Below, in pieces: positions 18,965 to 28,069 of a DNA stretch of 64,000 nucleotides (its first letter is position 1; each line of letters opens with the position of its first letter). The DNA is from CAWCUK01 sp963798775. GTDB lineage: Bacteria > Bacteroidota > Ignavibacteria > Ignavibacteriales > Ignavibacteriaceae. Position numbers and translations under genes: made by a program. Under the pieces are notes generated by a model. That model did no database searches and had not been told where the DNA came from. It saw only the letters and a program-made list of their open reading frames with translations. The stretch lies in assembly GCA_963798775.1 (NCBI GenBank), contig CAWCUK010000003.1:434001-498000 (forward strand), in the 5' to 3' direction.

Positions 18965-19942
18965 ATGCGTGCTATTATCCCTGTTGCCGGAATCGGAAGT
19001 AGATTAAAACCACATACATATTCAACTCCAAAAGTATTGTTAAATGTTGGCGGCAAACCGATTTTAGGCTACATAATTGAAAAACTTTTAGATGAAGGAA
19101 TTCATAAATCTACTTTTATTATCGGACATTTGGGCGATATGATAAAAGATTATGTTGAAAAGAATTATCCTTCAATGCAGAGTGATTTTATTGAACAAGA
19201 AGAAATGGAAGGTTTGGGGCATGCAATTTATACCGCGATTCCTACCTTCGATGAAAAAGAAATTTTTATTATTTTAGGCGATACTATTTTTGATGTTGAT
19301 CTTAAAAATGTTGTTAATAGTAAGTATAGTTCTTTGGGAGTTAAAACAGTAGAAGATCCCAGAAGATTCGGTGTAGCTGTAATGGAAAATGGTTTTATAA
19401 AGAAACTTGTTGAAAAACCGCAGACACCTGTTTCTAATTTGGCGTTAGTCGGGCTTTATTATATTGCCAACGCCGATGCTCTTGTAAAAAGTTTAAATGA
19501 TTTAGTAGAAAAAGATGTACGTACAAAAGGGGAACTTCAGCTTACAGATGCCCTGCAGATGATGATTGAAGACGGAGAAAAAGTTACTACTTTCCCGGTT
19601 GAAGGCTGGTACGATTGCGGAAAACCGGAAACTCTTCTTTCTACAAATAAACATTTACTAGATCAAAAAAGTGTAAGCAAAAAATTTGAAAACGTGGTAA
19701 TAAATCGTCCCGTTTTTATTGCCGATGATGCTGAAATTTCAAATTCCGTAATTGGGCCGTACGCTACAATTGATAAAGGTTCAAAAATTGATGAATGCAT
19801 TGTAAAGAATTCAATTATCGGCTCTAATGCACAAGTATCTAAAGCTTTGCTAGATAATTCCATAATTGGAAATAATACGATTATAAAAGGTTCATTTAAA
19901 AGATTGAATTCCGGAGACTCCTCCGAAATAGATTTTTATTAA
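18965..19942 (+). CDS. Sugar-1-phosphate nucleotidyltransferase (RmlA/GlmU-like)
   Basis: 325 residues. The N-terminal Rossmann domain opens with AIIPVAGIGSRLKPHT, the nucleotide-binding signature, and shows ILGDTIFD and VEKPQTPVSN. A C-terminal hexapeptide-type beta helix begins at about residue 245. It transfers NMP to a sugar-1-phosphate; glucose or mannose are likely, but the sugar cannot be fixed. GAGG at 18955-18958 sits six bases before the chosen ATG, while the ATG at 18953 would overlap it. It leads a probable operon with metK and ahcY. Confidence 0.9.
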   Translation: MRAIIPVAGIGSRLKPHTYSTPKVLLNVGGKPILGYIIEKLLDEGIHKSTFIIGHLGDMIKDYVEKNYPSMQSDFIEQEEMEGLGHAIYTAIPTFDEKEIFIILGDTIFDVDLKNVVNSKYSSLGVKTVEDPRRFGVAVMENGFIKKLVEKPQTPVSNLALVGLYYIANADALVKSLNDLVEKDVRTKGELQLTDALQMMIEDGEKVTTFPVEGWYDCGKPETLLSTNKHLLDQKSVSKKFENVVINRPVFIADDAEISNSVIGPYATIDKGSKIDECIVKNSIIGSNAQVSKALLDNSIIGNNTIIKGSFKRLNSGDSSEIDFY

Positions 19943-19973
19943 TTATAAATACAATCATAGGTAAATAAAAAAC

Positions 19974-21122
19974 ATGTCATATTTCTTCACATCGGAATCA
20001 GTTTCCGAAGGACACCCGGATAAAGTAAGTGATGCTATATCCGACGGTATATTGGATGCTATTTATAAACAAGATCCTAATGCAAGAGTTGCGTGCGAAA
20101 CTTTTGTTACAACGGGACTTGTTTTGGTCGGCGGTGAAATAACAACTAAAGCTTATATTGAAGTTCCGGATATTGTAAGAGAAACAGTAAAGAAAATTGG
20201 TTATACAAGCGCCGATTATAAATTTGACTCTGAATCTTGTTCAGTGTTAAATGCAATTCATTCACAATCACCCGATATTGCGATGGGAGTTGATAAAGGC
20301 GGGGCAGGCGATCAGGGAATTATGTTCGGTTATGCTTGCGACCAGACTCCGGAACTTATGCCGATGCCGATTATGTATGCTCATAAACTAGTTAAAAAAT
20401 TTAGCTGAAATCAGAAAGAAAAATGATGGATTTAATGCCTTATCTTCGTCCTGATGCTAAATCTCAGGTTACAATTGAATACGATGATGAACAATAATCC
20501 GTTGAGAGTTGACGCAGTTGTTATTTCTACTCAGCATGATGCAGATGTAAAGCAGAAAAAAATTAAAGAAGATGTAATTGAAAATGTAATTAAAAAAGTA
20601 ATCCCTGAAAAATATATTGATAAAAAAACAAAATATTTTGTAAATCCAACTGGGCGTTTTGAAATTGGCGGACCTCACGGAGATAGCGGTTTAACCGGAA
20701 GAAAAATTATTGTTGATACATACGGCGGATGGGCTCCTCACGGCGGCGGTGCTTTTTCCGGAAAAGATCCTTCTAAAGTTGATAGAAGTGCAACTTATGC
20801 CGCAAGACATATTGCAAAAAATGTTGTTGGTGCAAAGCTGGCAAAAGAATGTTTAGTTCAGGTTGCTTATGCAATTGGTGTTGCTAAACCTGTTTCCGTT
20901 TATGTAAATACTCATGGCACAGGAGTAATTCCTGATAAAGAAATTTCAAAAATGATTATGAAAGAAGTTGACCTTACTCCAAAAGGAATAATTGAAAGAT
21001 TAGAATTAAGAAGACCAATTTACCAAAAAACTGCGGCATACGGACATTTTGGAAGAAATGAAAAAGAATTTACATGGGAACGTTTGAACCTTGTGCCGGT
21101 GTTTAAGAAATATGCAAAATAA
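19974..21122 (+). CDS. metK: S-adenosylmethionine synthetase, broken by three +1 frameshifts
   Basis: Makes SAM from methionine and ATP. The first 140 residues hold SEGHPDKVSD, GEITT and GAGDQGIMFGYA, and the last part holds GRFEIGGPHGD and GAFSGKDPSKVDRS, so all three MetK domains are present. The frame is lost at the A/T run 20395-20403, at TTT 20431-20433 and at AA 20493-20494. Each needs removal of one base, which restores LAEIRKKNDG, LMPYLRPDAKSQV and DDEHNPLRVDAV. The corrected length is about 381 residues, which is normal. Since metK is usually essential, sequencing error is the best explanation. It lies 31 bp after the nucleotidyltransferase. Confidence 0.93.
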
Positions 21123-21147
21123 ATTTATATAATCAAAAGGGAATAAA

Positions 21148-22448
21148 ATGAGTCAAGTAGTAAAGAAATAAAAAAATTACCTTATAAAGTAAAAGATATT
21201 TCACTAGCCGACTGGGGAAGAAAAGAAATTAAACTTGCGGAAGCTGAAATGCCGGGTTTAATGGCGCTTCGCGAAGAATATGGAAATGCTAAACCTTTAA
21301 AAGATGCCCGTATTGCAGGCTGTCTTCACATGACAATTCAAACTGCCGTTTTAATTGAAACTTTAGTTGAATTAGGCGCGGATGTTCAATGGTCTTCATG
21401 TAATATCTTTTCTACGCAAGATCATGCTGCGGCAGCGATTGCCGCCGCGGGAATTCCTGTTTATGCGTGGAAAGGCATGAATGAAGAAGAATTTAACTGG
21501 TGTATCGAACAAACATTATTTTTCGGCGAAGATAAAAAGCCGTTAAACATGATTCTTGATGACGGCGGTGATCTTACAAATATGGTTTTAGATAAATATC
21601 CTGAATTAGTTTCCGGTATTAAAGGTTTATCGGAAGAAACCACAACCGGAGTTCATCGTTTATATGATAGAATGAAAAACGGAACTCTTCCTGTTCCGGC
21701 AATTAATGTAAATGATTCTGTTACTAAATCTAAATTTGATAATAAATACGGTTGCCGCGAATCTTTAGTGGATGCTTTAAGAAGAGCGACAGATTTAATG
21801 ATGGCAGGCAAAGTTGCTGTTGTTTGCGGTTACGGCGATGTCGGAAAAGGTTCGGCAGAATCTCTTTCTCATGCGGGAGTTAGAGTTATTGTAACCGAAA
21901 TAGATCCAATTTGCGCACTGCAGGCTGCAATGAGCGGATTTCAGGTGAAAAAATTAGAAGACGTTGTTGGACAAGCCGATATAGTAGTTACAGCAACCGG
22001 AAATAAAAATATTGTTACTGAAAAACATTTTAGAAACATGAAAAACAATGCTGTTGTTTGTAACATCGGACATTTCGATAATGAAATTGATATGGCCTGG
22101 CTGAATAAAAATTATGGCAATACTAAAGATACAATTAAACCTCAGGTTGATAAATATACAATCGACGGTAAAGATATTATTGTGCTTGCTGAAGGACGAT
22201 TAGTTAATTTAGGCTGCGCGACCGGACATCCTTCGTTTGTAATGTCTAATTCATTTACTAATCAGACTTTGGCCCAAATTGAACTTTGGAAAAATTCCGA
22301 TAAGTATGAAAATAAAGTTTATATGCTTCCAAAACATCTTGATGAAAAAGTTGCAATGCTTCATCTTGGAAAATTAGGATGTGAGCTTGATACTTTAACC
22401 AAAGAACAAGCCGAATATATCGGCGTGGAAGTTGAACGGGCCATTTAA
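21148..22448 (+). CDS. ahcY: Adenosylhomocysteinase, with a -1 frameshift near the start
   Basis: Splits S-adenosylhomocysteine to adenosine and homocysteine with bound NAD. The ATG at 21148 follows AAAAGGG, encodes MSQVVKK and hits a stop at 21169. Adding one A within 21166-21176 joins it to KLPYKVKDISLADWGRKEI and the rest. The NAD loop is GYGDVGKGS, and the end matches the family (KHLDEKVAMLHLGKLG). The corrected length is about 433 residues. It follows metK by 25 bp, giving a SAM-cycle pair. Confidence 0.94.
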
Positions 22449-22490
22449 ACCTGATTATTACAGATATTAATTCTAATAATATAGTTTAGC

Positions 22491-22526
22491 AAAGGCTGTT
22501 TCATTTTATTGAGACAGCCTTTTGTA
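22491..22526. terminator. Bidirectional terminator hairpin after ahcY
   Basis: AAAGGCTGTTTC (22491-22502) pairs with GAGACAGCCTTT (22511-22522), with one G-T pair and an 8-base loop, followed by TTTTGTATTTT. It lies between convergent ahcY and the TIGR01777 gene. A near copy of the stem is found at 61878-61907. Confidence 0.8.
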
Positions 22527-22533
22527 TTTTAAA

Positions 22534-23454
22534 TTATTTGTTAACCAAATTTTCTAAAGCGGTTTTTAAATTAAGAAATCTAAATTGATAATTTAATTTC
22601 AACAGTTTTTCCGGGATAACTCTTAAGCTTGCGGTTATTGTTTCCGCCACTTCACCTACGGCAATTTTTAAAGCTATTTCAGGTACCTTAAATAATGAAG
22701 GCCGATCTAATACTTCTCCCAAAACTTTTGCAAACTCTTTCATTTTAACCGGATTTGGTGAAGAAGCATTTACCGCACCGCTCATAGTTGGGTTTTCTAA
22801 AGCATTTAAATAAACACCGACTATATCATCAACATGAATCCAGGGAAACCATTGATTTCCGTCTCCCAAAGGGCCGCCGACAAACATTTTAAATGGTGTA
22901 AGCATTTCTTTTAGCGCTCCTTCTTCTAAACTTAATACCACTCCTGTTCTAATACTAACTCTTCTTATTCCAAAATTTTCTGCCTTACTCGCTTCCTCTT
23001 CCCAAGTTCTGCAGACTTCCGCTAAAAAATCCTTGCCCGGAGGAGCGGATTCAGTTAATTCTTTATCTCCGGAATCACCATAATAACCAACAGCAGAAGC
23101 GCATATAAATATTTCCGGTTTTTTGTTACTCTTCCGCATTGCATCAACAAGATTATTGGTGGAATATTTTCTGCTTCCCATAATTATTTTTTTATAATCA
23201 TCCGTCCAGCGTTTGCCGAAAAGATTTGCGCCGGCTAAATGTATAACCGCATCCTTGCCATCTAGATGCTGCTCCCATTTATAAGGAGCGTTATAATCCC
23301 ATTCGATATAATCCGCGGCGTTCGGAATTATTTTTTTTGCTTTTTCGGTATCTCTTGTAAAGATAAAAATTTCATCTCCCCGATTAGTTAATGCGGAGCT
23401 GAGTCTTTGTCCGATTAATCCGGTGGCGCCGGTTATTACAATTTTTCTATTCAT
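22534..23454 (-). CDS. TIGR01777 family NAD(P)-dependent epimerase (YfcH/SulA-like)
   Basis: 306 residues. The N-terminal Rossmann motif is ITGATGLIGQRL, followed by VIHLAGANLFGKRW and SAVGYYGDSGD, which are typical of this branch of the extended SDR superfamily. The C-terminal DUF1731-like part (from about 250) is seen as ITASLRVIPEKLLKLNYQFRF in two pieces. Its physiological role is unknown; links to cell division in other phyla are not evidence here. It is a single gene with its own candidate promoter. Confidence 0.9.
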   Translation of the reverse strand: MNRKIVITGATGLIGQRLSSALTNRGDEIFIFTRDTEKAKKIIPNAADYIEWDYNAPYKWEQHLDGKDAVIHLAGANLFGKRWTDDYKKIIMGSRKYSTNNLVDAMRKSNKKPEIFICASAVGYYGDSGDKELTESAPPGKDFLAEVCRTWEEEASKAENFGIRRVSIRTGVVLSLEEGALKEMLTPFKMFVGGPLGDGNQWFPWIHVDDIVGVYLNALENPTMSGAVNASSPNPVKMKEFAKVLGEVLDRPSLFKVPEIALKIAVGEVAETITASLRVIPEKLLKLNYQFRFLNLKTALENLVNK

Positions 23455-23488
23455 TTTATATTTCTCATTTGTTGTTCATTCTAATTAA

Positions 23489-23515
23489 CAAAATTATTGA
23501 ATGATGAGTTCTCAA
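23489..23515 (-). promoter_or_regulatory. Candidate Bacteroidota-type promoter for the TIGR01777 gene
   Basis: On the minus strand TAATTTTG (23496-23489) is preceded by TTG (23515-23513) with a 16-bp spacer, one base below the usual 17-23. It lies about 35 bp ahead of the start codon. Confidence 0.4.
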
Positions 23516-23746
23516 TAATTTAAATTAAATTTTTCAGTAAATAGTTGAGAATAAACAAGATGTAAATTATTTGCCAAATTGAATTAATTTATTGCTATTA
23601 AGCATCTTCATTATTATTTTCAAAATAAGGTGGGTAAGCAAAAGCTATTCGATGATAATTCCAAGAACGATGGGGGTCTCCCAAACTATTTTCTATACCC
23701 CAGAAAAAAGATAAAAAGTATAAATTAATAAATTAGCGGAAGAGCT
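23516..23746. other. Non-coding stretch with a GC-richer, possibly structured patch
   Basis: This is most of a gene-poor gap between the TIGR01777 start (23454) and the next strong gene (23887). It is AT-rich except for about 23630-23700, where GGTGGGTA, AAGCAAAAGCT, CGATGGGGGTCTCCCA and TATACCCC occur. GGGTA and TACCC can close a multi-hairpin fold, and TGGG/CCCA can form a small inner stem. It does not fit any riboswitch consensus I can recall. It may be the 5' leader of the genes that follow. Confidence 0.35.
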
Positions 23747-23893
23747 ATGTTTCTGTCTGTTTTTATTTTTCTTTATCTGGAAATTTACCTTCTCATAATC
23801 CCTATCCCGAAACATTCCGACGAAATACACTCATTTCAAAAGATAAAATTTATTCATAAACGCTTACAACTTAAAGGAGAGGTGAAATGTTAA
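23747..23893 (+). CDS. Possible 48-residue leader ORF with one membrane helix
   Basis: ATG at 23747 follows GGAAG (23738-23742). It encodes 48 residues with a strongly hydrophobic stretch (residues 2-20, FLSVFIFLYLEIYLLIIPI) and a basic tail. Its stop TAA (23891-23893) overlaps the start of the next gene (23887), the layout of translational coupling. It could be a regulatory leader peptide or a chance ORF; AT-rich DNA produces such hydrophobic frames easily. Confidence 0.3.
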   Translation: MFLSVFIFLYLEIYLLIIPIPKHSDEIHSFQKIKFIHKRLQLKGEVKC

Positions 23894-24267
23894 ATCTAAT
23901 TCCTTCAGCGGTAAATCAGCGGAATGTATATGAGGTTGAAAATAATGTATCTGAAGACGCTGTTATTAGTCTGCCTGATGATTGGTGGTTTGTTTTAAAT
24001 TCTTATGAAGTCTTTTCTCCTAAGGAACCGGCTCCAATTTATAATCTTGAATCAACTTATAAGGAATTAAAAAAATATCAGCGGGAAATTCCTCAGGTTA
24101 AATATTGGAATAAATCGCAAGGAGATTATAGATATTCCGGTGTTAATAAACCAATGGCAGATTTAATAAGGAGACGAAAATTTTATAACGCTGTTAGCCT
24201 CTCTGCCGCAATAATTATTTCATCTTTAATTGTATTAATATTTTCGCAGTTTCTTGCAAAAATTTAG
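23887..24267 (+). CDS. Unknown protein with C-terminal membrane anchor
   Basis: 126 residues that I do not recognise. The N-terminal 95 residues are polar with several Trp and Tyr (DDWWFVL, VKYWNKSQGDYRYSG). A basic RRRK run at about 95-99 leads into one hydrophobic helix at 104-124, which fits a tail-anchored cytoplasmic protein. A near-perfect Shine-Dalgarno (AAAGGAGAGG, 23873-23882) fixes the ATG. It lies 97 bp ahead of two T9SS cargo genes and may belong with them, but no function can be drawn. Confidence 0.65.
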   Translation: MLNLIPSAVNQRNVYEVENNVSEDAVISLPDDWWFVLNSYEVFSPKEPAPIYNLESTYKELKKYQREIPQVKYWNKSQGDYRYSGVNKPMADLIRRRKFYNAVSLSAAIIISSLIVLIFSQFLAKI

Positions 24268-24364
24268 ATAGGGAAGCACTTAAAAAAAATATTCTGGATT
24301 TTTTTTTAACAAGATGGAGATAAAAATGAAAAAAATAAACACACTAATAATTAAAGGAAGGGTT

Positions 24365-25821
24365 ATGTTAAAATCTCATTTTATACTGTTTTTATTCTTT
24401 GTATCATCCATAACATATTCTCAAAGTCTTCTTGATGTGAATGGTGGTTTTGAAGGAGGTGTAATAATTGATAACGATAGTGCTTATGCTTCGGCAGAAG
24501 TGGGGAAATGGACTAAATATCATTCTGATTTAACTATTGCATTAGAAAACACAATAAAAAGAAGCGGAGATCATTCACTTTTAATTAGTAATAGTTCAAC
24601 AACTGGGAGAATGGTTTTTACACCAAGAATCGAAGTTGCTTTTACGGAAAGAGTGGTAATTCAATATTATCGATATGTAGAAGATATTACCAATTCTCAG
24701 GAAAACAAACATGGAATTTTCAGAAATAGTGATAAATCTGAAACAGGTTCTTATGATAACCCTTCCTCTTCACAAATATGGGAGAAACAAACATATAAAC
24801 CAACATCTGTAACAAATACAGATAATAATCTTTACGCTTTTATTAGGAGCAGACAAAAAGGAACCGGTGGCAATTTATTCATTGATGATTTTTGTATCTA
24901 TGTCGCGTCATCAGTTGATGAGATAGCTCCTGACCCACCAACTAATTTAACTGTTGATCAAACAACCAATAATGGAGAGTTAAATATTTCTTGGTCCTCA
25001 CCTTCGACAGGAATTGATGATGGTGGATATATTTTAGTGAGAAAACAAGGAACAATGCCTTCTACTTCTCCAAATATAAACGGAATTTATGCGGCAGGAG
25101 AAGAAATTGCTTCGGGTGAAACTATTGTTTATCAAGGAACGGGGACACATTTTTTAGATACAGGTTTAGATCCTTCCCAAAATTATTACTATTCTGTTTA
25201 TACTTATGATAAAGCCTATAATTATTCAAGTTCTTTATCACAATCAAATAAACCACTTCCTGTTGAATTATCTATATTTAACGCAACGGTGATAAATAAA
25301 ACAGTCCTTTAAATTGGGCAACTTCTACCGAAATAAATAATTACGGATTCGAAATTGAAAGAAAATCAGAAAAGGAAAGCTGGAATAAAATCGCTTTTGT
25401 TAATGGCAACGGAAACAGTAATTCTACAAAAAAATATTCATATATAGATAAAAATTTAAATAACGGTAACTATTTTTATAGATTAAAGCAGCTAGATAAT
25501 GATGGAAAATTTAAATATTCCCAAATAGTTTCTGTTAGTTTAGCAAATGAATTAAACGTTTTCCGGTTAAAACAAAACTTTCCTAACCCTTTTAATCCTG
25601 CTACAACAATAATTTTTAATTTAGCTCAAGAATCTAATGTATCTTTAAAAATTTACAATACATTAGGAGAAGAAAAAGTCGTTTTAATAAAAAATGAACT
25701 AATGCAAACCGGGGAACACAAAGTAGAATTTAATGGCTCAGGATTCTCAAGCGGGATTTATTTTTATAAATTAACGGCAAACGGTAATTCCTACATTAGG
25801 AAAATGATTCTGATAAAATAG
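24365..25821 (+). CDS. Secreted T9SS cargo protein with fibronectin-like domain, -1 frameshift
   Basis: About 485 residues after correction. AAAGGAAGGG precedes the ATG at 24365, giving a clean signal peptide ending YSQ; ATGs at 24314 and 24326 are also in frame. An N-terminal carbohydrate-binding-like beta domain (about 20-185) is followed by a fibronectin-like part (PDPPTNLTVD) and a second beta module. The frame breaks at 25307-25311, where one T is missing; past it the frame gives LNWATSTEINNYGFEIERK and a type A sorting domain (QNFPNPFNPATTI, ending RKMILIK). The tail directs export across the outer membrane by T9SS. The ligand is unknown. Confidence 0.85.
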
Positions 25822-25930
25822 ATTTTTAAGAATTAATAAATTTTTAACATAAAAAATATGTATTCTAAAACAGGAATTATTATCTTTAACACGTCAATCT
25901 TTTATTTCACTTAAATTAGAAGGAGTAATA

Positions 25931-27109
25931 GTGAAAAAAATAATACTAACACTTGTTCTTTCAGTCCTAGGTTTATCCACCATATTTGCTCAAGCAAAAG
26001 ATTTGTTCTTCTCAGAGTATATTGAAGGAAGCAGCAATAATAAGGCAATTGAAATTTTTAACGGTACCGGCGCTTCTGTGGATCTTACTCAATACTTAAT
26101 TGCTCAGAGCGTAAACGGCGGCGGCTGGCAATATTATCATGAATTTGCGCCGGGCCAAACTATTGCTGATGGTGATGTTTTTGTACTGCTTAATTCTGAA
26201 GTAGCGGATACATTATTTAGCGCAGCGGATGCGGATACTGTTTTATCTTATCCAAGCGCTGTTCATCATAATGGCGATGACGCAAGAGCATTATTAAAAG
26301 TAGTCGGACAAGATACCATAATGTTAGACGTTATTGGTATTCCAACCGAAGATCCCGGTTCAGCTTGGGAGGTTGCCGGTGTTACAAACGCGACCGCAAA
26401 TCATACCTTAGTCAGAAAATCTTCTGTTACTGAAGGAGATACTTCTTGGGTAACCGCAGCCGGAACTGACAGTGCATCTTCAGAATGGCTAGTTTATCCT
26501 CAAGATGATTTTTCTCATTTAGGTTCTCATACAATGGATGCTGTTGTTCCTGTAGAACTTACTTCATTTACTGCTGCTGTTGAAAATAACAATATCTCTT
26601 TAAGATGGAAAACAGCTACAGAAAAAAATAACCGCGGTTTTAATATTGAAAGAAAAGCTGATAATCAAAATAAATGGGTTAAAATAGCTTTTGTTGAGGG
26701 AAACGGTACTACTACTAAATCAAATTTCTATTCTTACTCAGATAAAAACTTAAATGCCGGTCAATATTCTTATCGTTTAAGACAAGTAGATTTTGACGGA
26801 AGTTATGAATTTTCAAAAGTTGTTGAAGCTGTTGTGGCTAATCCTATAACTTTTGATTTAGCTCAAAATTATCCTAATCCTTTCAATCCATCCACAACAA
26901 TTAAATTTTCTATGCCTGAAGCCGGAAATGTTGCATTAAAAGTGTTTAATGTTTTAGGCCAGCAAGTTAAAACTTTAGTTAATGGTTTTATGGAAGCCGG
27001 AGTTCATACAGTTAATTTTAACGCGGTTAACTTGAACAGCGGTATTTACTTCTATAAGTTAGAAACACAAAATTTTAACATGGTTAAAAAAATGATGTTG
27101 ACCAAGTAA
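25931..27109 (+). CDS. Secreted lamin-tail-domain protein with T9SS type A sorting tail
   Basis: 392 residues. GTG start with AGAAGGAG at 25918-25925. The signal peptide (about 1-20) ends IFAQA. Residues 22-170 look like a lamin-tail domain (LFFSEYIEGSSNNKAIEIFN), often found in secreted nucleases and surface proteins. Then come the module VELTSFTAAVENNN...FNIERK and the sorting domain QNYPNPFNPSTTIKF, ending MVKKMMLTK. The last 200 residues are paralogous to those of the gene before. No enzyme domain is visible, so a surface-binding role is likely. A strong terminator follows. Confidence 0.9.
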   Translation: MKKIILTLVLSVLGLSTIFAQAKDLFFSEYIEGSSNNKAIEIFNGTGASVDLTQYLIAQSVNGGGWQYYHEFAPGQTIADGDVFVLLNSEVADTLFSAADADTVLSYPSAVHHNGDDARALLKVVGQDTIMLDVIGIPTEDPGSAWEVAGVTNATANHTLVRKSSVTEGDTSWVTAAGTDSASSEWLVYPQDDFSHLGSHTMDAVVPVELTSFTAAVENNNISLRWKTATEKNNRGFNIERKADNQNKWVKIAFVEGNGTTTKSNFYSYSDKNLNAGQYSYRLRQVDFDGSYEFSKVVEAVVANPITFDLAQNYPNPFNPSTTIKFSMPEAGNVALKVFNVLGQQVKTLVNGFMEAGVHTVNFNAVNLNSGIYFYKLETQNFNMVKKMMLTK

Positions 27110-27130
27110 TTATAGTATTATTTCTTTTAT

Positions 27131-27165
27131 AAGGATGCTTCAGGAAACTGGAGCATCCTTTTTTT
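27131..27165 (+). terminator. Rho-independent terminator with GAAA tetraloop
   Basis: AAGGATGCTTCAG (27131-27143) pairs over 13 bp, with one G-T pair, to CTGGAGCATCCTT (27148-27160) around a GAAA loop, followed by seven T. It ends the T9SS cargo genes. Confidence 0.9.
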
Positions 27166-27256
27166 GTCTTATATAAATAGTTGACTATAAACTTTTCTCG
27201 AGTTATTATATAAGCAACTGTTTTTGATTTTATAAAATGTCCAAGGAAGATTATTA

Positions 27257-27991
27257 ATGAAATATGAAACCTTGAAAAAAATGATTGACTTTTTTCTTTC
27301 GATTATACTTTTGGTTTTGCTTATTCCATTTCTTCTTTTAATCTCTGTTATTATATCGATAGAATTAAAAAAATTTCCTTTTATTATACAGCAACGCGGT
27401 TTAACACTTAATAAATATTCTTTTAAACTATATAAATTACGCACTATGCGTGAAGATGCTGAGTTAATATCTGATGAAGAAAAAATAAAAGACATTTTCA
27501 CAAAACCTTCATTACTAAAATATGTTCCTCCATTTTGTTCATGGTTAAGAAGAACAGGACTAGATGAGCTGCCGCAATTAATTAATATTCTTAAAGGTGA
27601 AATGAGTTTTATTGGACCCAGACCTTTAAATATTAGTGATTTAAATTTGATGAAACAAAAGTATAGTAATTTTTATAATGATCGTGAAAAGTTAAATGTT
27701 AAACCGGGACTTTCAGGATTGTGGCAGATTTTCGGTAACCGGGATAAGGGTATTAAAAATTTAATAGAACTTGATAAACTTTATGAAAAAAAATTAACGT
27801 TAAAATTAGATTTAAAGCTTATATACGAAACATTTTATGTTATGATTTTTGCAAAAAATCAGGACGCAATAATAAATTATTCAATTGATAAAGTACATAA
27901 GATTGAAGATCTTTTTGATAAAAAAATCATCTACTCAAGAAAACTCGGCAAATCTCCGCTATTTACATCGGCTAAACTATACAAACTTTAG
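27257..27991 (+). CDS. Polyprenyl-phosphate sugar-1-phosphate transferase (bacterial sugar transferase family)
   Basis: 244 residues, the short form with one N-terminal membrane helix (about 10-32). Family motifs are YKLRTMRED, RRTGLDELPQL, GEMSFIGPRP and VKPGLSGLWQI. It starts an oligosaccharide by moving a sugar phosphate from a nucleotide sugar to undecaprenyl phosphate at the cytoplasmic face. The neighbours are not glycan synthesis genes, so it is an orphan here. The C-terminus is about 30 residues longer than the core domain. Confidence 0.9.
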   Translation: MKYETLKKMIDFFLSIILLVLLIPFLLLISVIISIELKKFPFIIQQRGLTLNKYSFKLYKLRTMREDAELISDEEKIKDIFTKPSLLKYVPPFCSWLRRTGLDELPQLINILKGEMSFIGPRPLNISDLNLMKQKYSNFYNDREKLNVKPGLSGLWQIFGNRDKGIKNLIELDKLYEKKLTLKLDLKLIYETFYVMIFAKNQDAIINYSIDKVHKIEDLFDKKIIYSRKLGKSPLFTSAKLYKL

Positions 27992-28016
27992 TTTCTGTAC
28001 TCACTTTATTAAATCA

Positions 28017-28047
28017 TTGAACGCCAATTAATTATCCTTTATATTTG
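28017..28047 (+). promoter_or_regulatory. Bacteroidota-type promoter ahead of miaB
   Basis: TTG (28017-28019), a 20-bp spacer and TATATTTG (28040-28047) match the Bacteroidota consensus, 23 bp ahead of the miaB ATG. It would drive the long plus-strand gene series. Confidence 0.5.
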
Positions 28048-28069
28048 GCAACAAAAATCATTAAGGAAT

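Noticed and set aside
23630..23710. Possible c-di-GMP (GEMM) or other known riboswitch
   Set aside because: GCAAAAGCTA and GGTCT resemble pieces of the consensus, but the order and the paired stems do not fit.
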